This document shows positions 36,759 to 47,511 of a DNA stretch of 64,000 nt, in pieces. Under the pieces are notes generated by a model. The model was not told the origin of the DNA. It made no database searches and worked only from the letters and a program-made list of their open reading frames with translations. Source of the stretch: Aphelenchoides besseyi (Eukaryota > Nematoda > Chromadorea > Rhabditida > Aphelenchoididae); the NCBI GenBank assembly GCA_024699855.1, contig JAMPIQ010000001.1, positions 15,624,001-15,688,000 on the forward strand, given 5' to 3'. Within the stretch, counting starts at the first letter, position 1. Each line of letters starts with the position of its first letter. Position numbers and translations under genes: made by a program.

Positions 36759-37469
36759 ATGACCGCCAACGCTCATCGCACCAAAACATTTCAGCAAACC
36801 ACCAAGACAACGTCACGAAGTGCCGATGAGGAGACGTGTTGTTGCTGCATTCCTGTCATAGTAAGTGAGGGTGGAAGCCGAACTACGACCACGTGTGATC
36901 TTTAGATCGCTGCCAAACTCATCGCCGTTTGGGTGATTGCAATGTCGCTGTTCAGTCTCATGAATAACATCTATGTTATTGCTCACCCAAATGTGACCCA
37001 CAGATATCTTCTAGTTATGTCTTGTTGTTTTAGCCTCCAGAAGATAAATCGTTTTCGTTGGACTACGCGTTGTACAAGAAATACGGAAAGACGACGGTCT
37101 ACATCGATTTGGCTTCCGATCTCTGTGCCATCATTCTCTCGATTGTGATTCTCTACGGAATCTACACCAAAAACCAACGTTGGTTCATTCTGCCGTGTCT
37201 CTACAGTGTAGGTCCATGGGCCCTGACAACAATAATCGCGATTTCAGGGCGTCGAAGTTCTCGGTCGAATGTTCATAATCGCCAATTGGTGCATCTACGC
37301 GGACAAGTATCTTCACAGCGGCGGTTTTCTGGATGTGCCCACCAATCGACGTACTCAAGCGGTGATCATCATCTCCTCGTGGATACTCGTCGGAGTTCTT
37401 CACTGCGCCATGCAGATCTATTTCATTTGGACGATGGTATTGGCGAGTCGTGTTATTAAGCAGAGTTGA
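36759..37469 (+). CDS. Four-helix membrane protein, nematode tetraspan/LAPTM-like
   Basis: Four exons with 40-50 nt introns. A polar N-terminus ending in a Cys cluster (DEETCCCCIPVI) leads into helix 1 (AAKLIAVWVIAMSLFSLM). A loop with PPEDKSFSLDYALYKKYGKT follows, then helix 2 (LASDLCAIILSIVILYGIY), helix 3 (RWFILPCLYS with VEVLGRMFIIANWCIY), a loop, helix 4 (AVIIISSWILVGVLHCAMQI) and a short tail RVIKQS. The CCCC motif before helix 1 and four helices recall LAPTM/nematode tetraspan families with palmitoylated N-termini. Exact family not certain. The ATG at 36759 is preferred over one at 36597 because it sits directly before the conserved part. Confidence 0.7.
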
Positions 37470-37577
37470 AGTAGACGAATGAGCTTCATTCTCGTCGAAC
37501 GATTACCGGAGATATTCACGAGTTTCCTTGTAAATTGTAGTCGAGCAATTAAACAAAAATATTGAAGTTCACTTGTT

Positions 37578-38309
37578 CTAAACCTCAAGGACTTTGTTGT
37601 CAACAGCCACTGACATTTGAATTGAACTACGAAAGTTGTTTCCGAGCTGCAAATTGTATGGAACGTTTATTGATCGAATGAACACAACCACTCTGCTGTT
37701 CACTTCTTGAACACGTCGCCTTATTCCCGCCAAAGTTTGGTAATTCGGATCGTGAGTCTGTGCCATTCCCAACTGTGCTGGAGGATGCGGGGGAGCGGCC
37801 TGAGATTTTGCGGGCGGAATCGCGAAGCCACCATCTGGACGTGGGAAAGCACCATTAGGTTTCTGGAAGCAGTTGTTGTCGATGGCTGCCAGAGTCTGAA
37901 ACAACGAGTTTAATGGAGTGATAGTCAAAGACTGACCTGGTAGTTAGGATCATGGGTTCCGGCTAATGCGCCTTGATCTGCCGGCGGTTTGGGATCAAAT
38001 GCGTGATCGTCGATTCCGGCCAAGGTCTGGTAATTCGGATCGTAAGTGCCCACAACTCCATCCTTCTTTGGTCGACGAATCTGCAGTTCTAAAACAGAAG
38101 TGGATATTCAAATAAAGGTCATCAAACCGTTTTCCTGTTTGTCGACAACATTTCAAGGTTTCTGTTGTTATTTGGTTGTCTTCTCCTTCGATTTCTTCTA
38201 AACAGAATCCTTGAGTTGGTATGAAGTTTCCACTTACTTTTGCACATTGAAAGATCAGTTGAAGAGCAAGAAGGTTGCTGACGAGGATGGGAAATACGAG
38301 TTGTTCCAT
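37578..38309 (-). CDS. Secreted protein with three DPNYQTLAGI repeats
   Basis: The start MEQLVFPILVSNLLALQLIF is a signal peptide. After a roughly 150-nt intron the protein carries three copies of a short motif: GTYDPNYQTLAGIDDHAF, GTHDPNYQTLAAIDNNCF and QTHDPNYQTLAGIRRRVQ, with Pro/Ala-rich spacers (IPPAKSQAAPPHPPAQL). The C-terminus reads SRVVVFIRSINVPYNLQLGN. I recall DPNYQTLAGI-like motifs from several nematode proteins of unknown function. Repeat spacing is about 20 and 55 residues. The Tyr/Thr core suggests a linear binding motif; no enzymatic domain is present. The region 38110-38250 could also be an exon. Confidence 0.7.
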
Positions 38310-38477
38310 CAGTTGAGTTGGTGGCTGTTGGTCAGTGATGTTGATCAGCCGAGAACTAAATTCGAACATCAAAAAAGCTGATTTGCATCAAATTTGCATT
38401 TAATGCAAAGTTCTGGGGACTTGTAGTCTTCGAGTTTCATTCACTGTGGTGGTCAGCGCGTTTGTTGGAAGCAAAAG

Positions 38478-39590
38478 ATGTAAGTGAGGGTGTTTGATAT
38501 GTCTAGATGACATTTTTCAGGGCACCACCACCTTCCAAGGACCTACCGGCGGCAGTGAATAAGCGAATTATACCACCGAATTCTGTTATTTAGACCACCA
38601 GTCACCAATACATCGTGCAGAAACTGTTGGGATCCGGCAGTTTTGGTGACGTCTATTGTGTGGAACGCAAACGTGATCGATTGCGCATGGTCGTGAAAAT
38701 CGAATGGGTCAAAGAAGGCGTCGATCAGCGACTTCCGGTAAGAGACAGACGACCCACTCTTCCAACTTCTGTGTAGTAAGAGTTCGCTGTCTACGAACAG
38801 ATCCAGAAAATGAAGCGCTCTCAACCATCGGACTTCAAGAACCTGCTGAACTATTACGATTACGGTGGAGTTGGCGGCACTTGCAACTTCTTGTTTCTTC
38901 CACTTTTGGGAGCCTCGTTGAAGGAGCTTCTCGAGACCAAGACTCCGACCTACTGCACGTCGATTCAACTTTCGATTCAAACTCTTCGTTCGATTCGTTC
39001 TTTCCATAAACTGGGGCGAATTCATCGGGACATCAAACCGTCGAACTTCGTGCAAGAACGTGAAGACGACACGAACACCATCTACTTGATCGATTTCGGA
39101 TGGCGGTCCGCTTCTGCACCGATCCAACCAAAATGCCGCGTCTTTCGGCCTACAGTTTCATTGGAACTAAAGTGTACGCGTCATGTGCAACTCACAAGCG
39201 AAAGCCACAAACTCGTCGTGACGACATGGAGTCCTGGTTCTTTGTTGTGAGTTCGAATACTGAATACTTCCATTCGGACTATAGACGTGGTGGTTCGGAC
39301 ACTGGAAACGTGCGATCGCGAGATTTTGTCGTGGCTGAAAGCAGATATCTCGAAAATTCCGTCGATGAAAGATACCTTGTTCGAGCATCGTCGTGAGTCT
39401 TGTTTCATGTCGCCCTGATTGCTCGGTTGAGTTTAGCACAAGTCGTCTTCGACAAACCGCCGGATTGTTTCGAATCGTTTGCGCGAATGATCGACCTCAT
39501 CGGCGACTTCTCGACTTCGAATTCTTTCTGAACATGCTCACGACTCATGCGAAAGAACGGGAGCTGGATTTGGATGCGCCGTTCGAATAG
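38478..39590 (+). pseudogene. CK1/TTBK-like kinase with two frame disruptions
   Basis: The start codon is formed across an intron (AT at 38478-38479, G at 38521), giving MAPPPSKDLPAATTSHQYIV. Kinase motifs: LLGSGSFGDVYCVERK, MVVKIEW (VAIK Lys), LLGASLKELLE, IHRDIKPSNF (RDIKPSN), YLIDFG, and then SAYSFIGTKVYAS and RRDDMESWFF as in CK1. After DFG (39098-39101) the frame shifts by one (GATTTCGGATGG where GGAATGG is expected). A second shift lies near 39500, between FESFARMIDLIG and LDFEFFLNMLTTHAK. Nematodes have large CK1-like families, many sperm-expressed. Either a recent pseudogene or an intact gene with two sequence errors. Confidence 0.75.
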
Positions 39591-39629
39591 CTACCAAAAG
39601 TAAGTTGTTTCGAAGGCTGTTCGTCGGCA

Positions 39630-40040
39630 ATGTCACTACTTGAGAACGCAAAAGCGGAGAAACCAAGATCGCCGAAGAAGGAGATTTCGTTCGGAATCAG
39701 GAATCCAAAAGGAAAAAGCAAAGTGTCAGCAAAATTAGAAGCGGGGGAACCGGACAAAAAGACTGCGGAACAACAGAAGGTCTCATTGAATCCACTTGGT
39801 TAAAACTGGGCTTTTCAGGAACTAGGAATTTCGCCGCTTGATCGACATCCTATGACTTCGTTAGGAGACAGAAAAATGAGATCTCGCAAACCAGGTATAC
39901 GCGTCAAATATGTACCTCGTCGATCGAAGCTCTCCAAGGAACTCTCAGATCGAGAAACTCGAGAACAAGAGAGGAGAGCGGCGATAGCGATCGAAGAACC
40001 GTTGGAGCGAAAACCAAAAAAAGTTTATTCTTTGCGGTGA
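39630..40040 (+). CDS. Small Lys/Arg-rich protein or C-terminal tail of the kinase
   Basis: Two exons (39-nt intron at 39780-39818) encode about 123 residues, MSLLENAKAEKPRSPKKEIS...ELGISPLDRHPM...RKPGIRVKYVPRRSKLSKE...KPKKVYSLR. Very basic with Ser-Pro sites; no fold recognised. It begins only 40 bp after the kinase frame ends. CK1/TTBK kinases often have basic tails, so this may belong to the same transcript once the frame disruption is resolved. Confidence 0.4.
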
Positions 40041-40456
40041 CTCAAGAATAAACCGAAAACATTGTTCTATTGTTGTTTGCTAATGTGTTTCAAATCATTT
40101 AACACAACAACAGGACAGAAAAAGTTCATTGCTCGAAGTTCAACAGAAGTTGTTTATGATCGAGTGACACAAACAAAAGGTTACAACAGTTAACTTCCTT
40201 GTCATTGGTTCTTGGACCATATCCGAAAATAGCGTTTGATCTTGATCGTAACCTCAATCAGACTCTTGACATGAACAGAAACCCTTTTGATTGAACTTCA
40301 GGACCCAAAAAACGACGATTGAATTTGCATCTTTGGATCGAAATTAGTGATTCGGGACCCAAATTCATTGGAAATTCGCTCTGTCAAATCACTTTCGTTT
40401 TCTCTCGTTGTCTCAAACGTTTGCTCTTCTTCTCGCTCTCAACTCACCGTCCAGCA
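40041..40456. other. Intergenic
   Basis: 416 bp. An AATAAA-like signal follows the basic ORF (near 40049). An acceptor-like CCGTCCAG at 40445-40454 precedes the next ATG. Nothing else seen. Confidence 0.5.
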
Positions 40457-41363
40457 ATGGATTTCTCTTCGACCAAGAACGTGAGTTTGATTGACTTGCG
40501 TATGTTCTTCTTGTATTTTAGATCCGAATCTCCGGAACCTTCAAATACCAACCACGCGCAGCAACTCCGATTCCCAAGACGGTCCAATGGTTTGCCAATG
40601 AATTGGAACGCAAAGTCGAGAAGGGTTTGTATTCGATGCCAATCACAACTGCTGACATGATCTTAGAAACTGCCGACAAGAAAACTCAAGAGAGTACCCC
40701 AACTTCTGATCTCCATTTGCGCACCGTCTTCTCCAGTGGATCGAACGACAGCAGCAAAATGAGTGGTCTCAACGGCTTGTTCTCATCCGATTCGACTGTT
40801 TCTCAACCGAACAAGACCGTTTCTTTGCATCCAAGCGCCCTGTTTTCGAATGGAAACTCGGATAGCACGCTCGCTGTTCCTTCTTCGATGGACGTTTCCG
40901 CCCAAACTTCGTGGATTTCGATTGACGGCAAATCAACGAGTGGTGAGTTCGAATCTGCGGTCACCACTTTTTCGGTCTGTAGATCTTGGTCATTTGTTGA
41001 AACAACTTTCTGTGGTTACCGAGCAATTGGAGACGGTGGTTTCTTTGTTGGCTAACCAGGCGGTTTGTTTCAGTCCTGTCGTCTCCATGAACTTTCACTT
41101 TCAGGTCGACAAGAAGAGTGAACATTCGGTCAGCGCTGAAGAGTCGGATCAACTGACCGTCATCTGCGGTAAGCTCTCCAGACAAAAACTCTTAATTTTC
41201 GTTTTCAGCTCTTCGTCTTGCGGCTGCTGAGTCGGCTGATGGTCGTGAGCTCATCGGCAAGTTGAGAGCAAACGGATCGTTGAGCTCGTACGTGAAGTTG
41301 TTGGAGTTGATTGCCGATGACTACGTTCGTTTGCAACAAACTTCCTCTATTGACTACCAATGA
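40457..41363 (+). CDS. Ser-rich, coiled-coil hypothetical protein
   Basis: The ATG follows CCAGCA, a trans-splice-like acceptor. Exons give MDFSSTKN-IRISGTFKYQPRAAT...IPKTVQWFANELERKVEKGL, a long Ser/Thr/Asn-rich middle (SGLNGLFSSDSTVSQPNKT, ALFSNGNSDSTLAVPSS) and C-terminal helices (DLGHLLKQLSVVTEQLETVV; LRLAAAESADGRELIGKL; YVKLLELIADDYVRLQQTSS). Low-complexity middle plus short coiled coils suggest a scaffold-type protein. I recognise no family. At least four introns of about 45 nt, all phase-consistent. Confidence 0.55.
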
Positions 41364-41507
41364 ACACTTTGACTGACTTCCAATAAACTTCACCTTAAAA
41401 TATGCTCAAACAAATGATTATATTTCTACAAGACAAAGTCTCCGAACGTATTGGAATGAGATAATCACGACCATGATTTGAAAGTAAGTGGACACTTTTC
41501 TTGTGCG

Positions 41508-41826
41508 CTAAGCTCTTGCCGTTTCAAAACTCGCAGACGAGTCTCGAATTGCCAGATCTGCAGTTGATGTACAATTTTGTTTGGTCAACAACACCAACGC
41601 GATGAGTTTCAACGAACTAGTGCCTACGAGTACGGTACCAATTGCACAAAGATTCGTGTTTCTCACTGAAAAACAATCTACCAGCTCATTTACATGGATT
41701 GGATAGTCATCAGTGAACAACAAGGACGGAAAACGCTGAAGCAAAAAATCCCGTTTATACTAAAGCGAAATTGGCAGCCGAATTCGTTACCGTGTTTGGT
41801 CGTCTATCTTCAACAACACGACGCAT
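41508..41826 (-). CDS. Possible small single-pass membrane protein
   Basis: The model joins MRRVVEDRRPNT (41826-41791) across a 31-nt intron to YKRDFLLQRFPSLLFTDDYP, VNELVDCFSV and a hydrophobic helix NLCAIGTVLVGTSSLKLIAL, then a Ser/Ala tail. About 95 residues. An overlapping frame on the same strand (KYVAEGVIKAKEEFSDRIKT) also looks coding, so the true gene may include more exons upstream, possibly joining the signal-peptide ORF at 41960-42159. No family recognised. Confidence 0.3.
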
Positions 41827-41959
41827 GTTGGTCAATTGTCTCGAAACGAGTTTTAATCCGATCACTGAACTCTTCTTTCGCTTTGATTACTCCTTCAGCG
41901 ACGTACTTCATCGGGTCTGTGTAAGCAAGCAACTACGACGCGATGTGGAGGAGAAACAG

Positions 41960-42159
41960 TCAGCCGTCTTCTGGGAATGAATTCGAAACGTACTGTGCTC
42001 TTAATCCGAGTTGTTGATTTACCGGTAGTTGGGAATTGCGGATCGGAAACGCTAAAAGTTATGTTTCAAAAGACCAACCTGTCGCGCTGACGTGATGTAA
42101 AAGTTCTCCAAAACCGGACTACCTTGAATCATTACGGCCAACAACAAGACCAAGAACAT
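41960..42159 (-). CDS. Possible short secreted peptide
   Basis: Exon 1 (42159-42123) encodes a textbook signal sequence MFLVLLLAVMIQ. After a 71-nt intron (donor GTAGTC, acceptor CTTTTAG) the frame gives AFPIRNSQLPVNQQLGLRAQ and ends YVSNSFPEDG. Total 42 residues. It may be a small secreted peptide or the first part of a longer gene continuing toward 41508. Confidence 0.3.
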
Positions 42160-42653
42160 CTCATTCGAAGTTATGATTCCGGCAATCAAATTTTCGTAGA
42201 GAATTCATCGACCAAAACGTACAAACTTTGTGATCATCGACTCGTGCTATTCGGTGGGTCTGCACAAACGCTTTCATACTTTCTTCGAGTCCGATTTCAT
42301 CAACTGCCCACCTTGCAAGTAGATCGCGATGATAAACACGAGGTTGGTGTTTTCAGTCAACAAGGAACTATGTCCTAATTTCTACAAGAAAGAAGTTGCC
42401 CAGTCGATCGCTCTTGTACGAAATTGTTTTGAATTCTTGCTGTAGCAGTCTAATCCTTCTATCAACTGTATATAACCGGATCGGTCGAAGGGTGTCCAGT
42501 AACATTTTTATTAAATTCCGAATAGCGAGATTGTAAAATGATTATAGAATTGGAGGTCAGTAAACAGATCAAATTTAGTTTACACACTTAGGCAGTTAAC
42601 CAATTACCCATTTCAAAGTGATTGCGAAAATGTAAATAGTCAAAATAATCAAT
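42160..42653. other. Intergenic
   Basis: About 490 bp between the TRRAP-like 3' end and the putative small secreted gene. A plus-strand open frame at 42124-42378 has no motif. Nothing supported. Confidence 0.4.
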
Positions 42654-45600
42654 TTAAAACCATGGATGTTGGGCGAGATCGATTTCACACCACGTGGTTT
42701 GTTTTGCGGCCTGTTGCAGGTCGTTTAGAGCTCGATACCCGTGTGAGGTGAAGACGGATCGTGCTGAAAATGGAAGTATTAAATCCAGAAGCAAAAACGT
42801 ACATATCAGTCGTTCAGCCAAAAAGTCGGGCAACTCGAGAGCAGCTCGCAACGCCCGTTCTTCCACTTGTTCTGTTGTCCAATCGGTCGGTGTACATTCA
42901 CGACACAGGTCCCAAATCATTGCTCGCAAATATGTGGCATATGACTTTACAGACAAAGCTCGTGTTATTGCGATATATGTTCCTTCCAAGTGACCTAAAC
43001 ATAAATGTTATCACAATATTGCAGCACAAAACTAACCAGACAGTTTAACAGTCTCGTCTTCGTCCTCAAAATCAACTTGCAAGTACTCGGCGATGTTTGG
43101 CCTTAAACGACTCTTCTGTTTGTCCACTGCAATTTCGACTAAATACGACGATTAAACAATAAACATGTTGGTCTCTTAAATGAGTTTTCGTTTGACGTTA
43201 ACGCAAATTTGTAGGCCCCAATTGCAAGCAATTGAGCAGAATTTAAGTCAATAAGCATTCCACCCAAACTCATTGGTTGCAATCCAATCGCCAATTCAGC
43301 TGCCGCATACAAAGCCCATTGAGTTGCCAAGCGTTTTCGAATCATCCAATAAGTCGAAGTGTCCGGATAAGTCGACTGCATCCAACTAGTGAACAAGTTG
43401 TTTGGTAGCTCTGGTTTCGAACTTGTGGGTTCAACGTCGATTTGAATCGCATTATCTTTTGACTCCTGATATTTACGTACAATCTGTTCGTAGTTCTTTT
43501 CCAACAGTTGCCACAACGACGGTCGTTCTACATTTGTCGTTCGGAAACGTAAAGAATCTTCGGCAATCTCAGTCATTGACAGCAAATTTGCACCGTAACG
43601 GTCAGCGTTCGTAAAAAGCTGATAACTTGAAGCACCACACATCGGCGAGCACTCGATCAGCTGGTAATTTCTGCTCGTGTAAATAAGATCGACAATCGGA
43701 AACTGAGCATTTCGGTTACAAACTTCCTGCAATCGAAAAGGTCTTTTTGTTTCGGAAACTCTACTACTCACTCGGCTTTTCAACAAGTCGCTATTCAACA
43801 ACACGAAGATCTGTTGCAACTGAGTAGTCTCCACGGAGTATGCACGTCGTTGCAGAATGTACGTATAAACCTTTCCATTTTGTGACAGAATCGAAAACAT
43901 CCGAGCAACACCGTTGGATTGAAAGACTTAACGAGTCAACGGCAAGAACTGAGCGATCTGCGTTGTGAACTGAGTTGTTTTCGTTGTCGTCCAATTTGAG
44001 CAGATGTCAAGCTGAGCAATGCGACCGTTGAATGAGCTCAAATAAGGACTCAAGTCTCTCAGCGGAACAATACTACAAAGTCAGATTTGAAGAGTTAAAA
44101 AGTAGCAACATACTTGTCGATGCTCTTTAAATTCTGTTGCAGTTCGTTCAACCATTGACATAACGTTTGCGCCAACTTGATCAACGGCCATCCACTTTCT
44201 TCCAATTCTTTGAGATCCGTGAATATTTGCGCTCGTATTCTTCTATCGAATGAGTCTTTGGCATCAATCTCCATCTCATCGTCTTTCGATTTTAAATTCA
44301 AATCCACAAATTTCGAGATTAGTTCGCCTACGAACGTCGAGAATTTCAACTCCGCCGGGTTGCTGTTCGGTGATGCAGAAGACAACAAATTGAAAGTCTC
44401 ACTAAAAAGAAACATCAAAAAAGAAGCGCAAAACACACGTACGAATGAATCTGTTCGGCTAAAGTAAACAATTCAGAATACAGAAAATGACTCCATTCCA
44501 TGGGCATTTCGTCCAGTTCGTTCAGAATTGTGTTCATTGCCTTCACAGCGCTAGTGGTTGTCGTTGCTCCACCACTTGCGTCTCGATGTCGATTCGCCAA
44601 TTCGATCGTCGATTTGATACACAAATGTGGTGGTTGTTCGGTCCCGTCAGTGTGGATTGTCGGATGATGAGCAGCTTGTAATCCACGAGCTCCAATCGAT
44701 TTGTCCGAATGATCAACGTAATCGAACTTTTGCGGATCCAAAAACGCTCGTCGACTAGAACCCCCCAATTTTCTTATAATTCGAAGTGCAGACATCGCAC
44801 ACAATTGAACTTGAGTGTAAAGTGCTCGCCATAGCCCTTTCATCAAATCGGCTCGAACCGGAGACCTATGATCGTAGAAATAGTCGGGTTGAAGATTGCC
44901 AACGCACAGCTCCAAAGTTCGAAGACCTTAAAGGACGGGTTTGTTCTATCACACTGAATTGTTTTGTTTACCTTGTTGAACAAGTGGCGGTGTTCCATGT
45001 AACGCACGGACCAGTGGATCCGTGAGTAAGAGCAAATAAGGTAAAAGTGATGATGATCGAACGGGTACAGTCAAACACAACTCAACGAAAAGCTCGTGAA
45101 TTGGCTGCTTATGTGAACCGTTTTGGAAACGATTGAGTTGTTGTAGAATGGAAGATAGCAACGGCAAAAACTGTTGATACAAGTGATCGTGGGAGCCGGT
45201 GTCAATTGAAGGAAACAACGCTCTAAGCAAATGAAAGTAGGGAGGTGGTTCCCGCGAATGGAGAGCCAATTGAGTCGATTTGGCAACAGTTTGATGAAGA
45301 AAAGGCTACGAAACGAATTGGTATAGATTCTCAACTTTTTAACTAACCATAAGCATTTGTTCGTGTTCCGAGTTCTTTCGTTGTGCCTCAGCTCCTGCAC
45401 CACGTTGTGCGTTGGCCAATTGACCGGAACGTGAAACGGCGGCGAAAATTTGTTTGAAAATTCTCAAGTAGACTTGAGTTATGTCATGATTGAAGACCAT
45501 ATCGGGCATAGTCCGTAGCATATGTCGCATGAGAATGCTTCCGGCAACTGTTGAGGTTTTTCGTTTCTCGTCCAGGAATTGATTGGAAACCGCGTGGATT

Positions 45601-47257
45601 CGCAATCAGACGGCCGATAAAGAATCCAAATTGCTCGGAAAAAATTCGTTTGAAGATTGAAAGTTCAACGTCGATAAACTGAAACAGCAAAGCTAATTGA
45701 ATTCAAGCTGAGAAAACCATACAATACTAGCAAACATCTCCATTATCTCCACTTCGTCTTTCTGCATGAACTTCATCTGATTTGCACTTTGAGCGTGTTG
45801 AGCAACAAACGAAAAACATCAAAAGATCGAAGAACATAAACAAACAGATTGGAATACAGACGCCTTTCATCGTCCATTGATGAGTCTAAATTGAAAGATG
45901 TGGACGAGTAAATTTAAAGGGACGTACTTTCTGTTAGATGACATTTTCCCAAATGATAGCAAATGACCTTTGATGCTTGAACGATGATTCGAATAATCGA
46001 TCTGCATTCTTTCATGTCCATCGGCGGTCTTTGCTGTGTCGATTGAACAGCAAATGACTCTGAATCACGAAGATTCTCAGTAGTTGATTGAGTTGTAGCG
46101 GTAGATTGAGCTAATTGGTTGGTATGAGCTTCATGTTTCGTTTTTTCAATAGCATTCAGTAATTGCGGTAGATAGTACTTGGCGATGATCTCTGCTTTCT
46201 TAGTCAATGCTCTCAACGCAGACATCAACACATCTCGTGCCTAAACAATTGGTCAGACTTTACTGAAAACATTCAAGCCTACCGGTTCTTTTTTCTCATT
46301 CTCGGTATTAACCAATGGCTCACACAAGTTCATTGTCAATTTGGCGTACATGGTTGATAAGTCGGGAAAAGTTGACTGTCGTGTATGCAACGAATGCAAA
46401 GCTTGTAAACACTAAAAGAGAATTGTTCAGCAATTTTAACTCGTCGACATACTGAAGAAGCATATCATAAGTCAGATTCATTCGCAAGTGGTGAAGCAAA
46501 TCAACGAGTTGTGAGTAGAGGAAATTCCTCAAACTATCTTGACTTGTCAAGGTTTCGCCCAACAAAAAAACGATCGGAAGTAATTCGTGGAATGATCTTG
46601 ACAAAGTGCGGTCGTAGATGTTCACATTGAAGAAAGATTTTGATTGCGATCATAAGCTCTCTGCGTGATGTAGTGACTTGCGGATTCAATAGTTCGAAAA
46701 GATTGTTAATCAAATCGACCATAACGTTCAAATTCTCTTCGTAAATCGGCAGTTGCTAGATATGAAAGATTATAGTAAACAGTGAAGGGAAACTTACGGT
46801 CAGTTGCGGATATTTGCTCATGTAAGCCATGAAGTCCAGAGACCGAATTTGCGAGGCATGGAACTCGTCGATCAACGACAGATCCAAAGTTGCTTCTCGT
46901 TTCGCTACAATCGAAATGTATCTGATCAAAATGGGCATCATTTCGTGCAGTTTTGTGGTCATTTTGTTCGAGTGAATTAAGAGCATCATAAACGACGAAA
47001 GTTCGGCATAGACCCGAACACTCAACGACGATCGCGTTCATTTCTCACTCTTCTTTCGAACAGCTCTGGAAACAAGTCAAAACAATGACAAAAAAAGGAT
47101 ACTCACCAATAGCTTCCAAGAACATTTGTTTGTTTCGATTCTCCTTCGGAATCGATCGAAAGTGATCGTCGATGTGAATCGAACCAACTTCCCGATTCAG
47201 ATTAGTCGAAGTGCTCGAAGCAAAATGTCGCAAGACCAAACGTAATTTGCTGATCAT
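42654..47257 (-). pseudogene. Shortened TRRAP/Tra1-like PIKK pseudokinase gene with lesions
   Basis: TRRAP is the roughly 3,800-residue scaffold of SAGA/TIP60 acetyltransferase complexes. Here 4.6 kb encodes recognisable N-terminal HEAT pieces (QIRSLDFMAYMSKYPQLT; RRELMIAIKIFLQC; YSQLVDLLHHLRMNLTYD; YFHLLRALFPSIDTGSHDHL; FVELCLTVPVRSSSLLPYLL; GLRTLELCVGNLQPDYFYDH). It then jumps to the end of the FAT region and the pseudokinase (SQNGKVYTYILQRR; YPDTSTYWMIRKRLATQWAL) and FATC-like end (CEIDLAQHPWF). Roughly 2,000 residues of the family are missing. An in-frame TAA lies at 43928-43930, a +1 shift near 45603 (FFIGRL / RIHAVSNQFL), and a frame break near 47030. The start (ATATGATC after CTTTAG) lacks about 250 N-terminal residues. 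Paralogue relic rather than the sole TRRAP, unless assembly errors are responsible. Confidence 0.75.
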
Positions 47258-47511
47258 ATCTAAAGGTCAAGATTAATGAAGATAATCAAAAGAACTTATT
47301 TAGCATCTCAATCGACAATCATACGCGATTTCAACGGAAACCAAAATTGCCGTTTGAATCGCGCGTTTTGATCGACACGACTTTTAAACGGAAAGTCGAT
47401 CGTTTTCTTAGGCCGTCTGTTAGGTCAACGGCGATCTTCAGATTCGTCATTGTTCGTGTGCTCGGAATTTTTCTTCGTTAGTCGTTTGATCTCAGTTTTT
47501 ATCCAACGAAA
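47258..47511. promoter_or_regulatory. Divergent promoter region, TRRAP-like and eL20-ubiquitin chimera
   Basis: 254 bp between head-to-head start codons. Immediately upstream of the chimera is TTTTTATCCAACGAAA before the ATG, with pyrimidine-rich tracts as in ribosomal-protein leaders. Promoter role inferred from layout. Confidence 0.4.
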
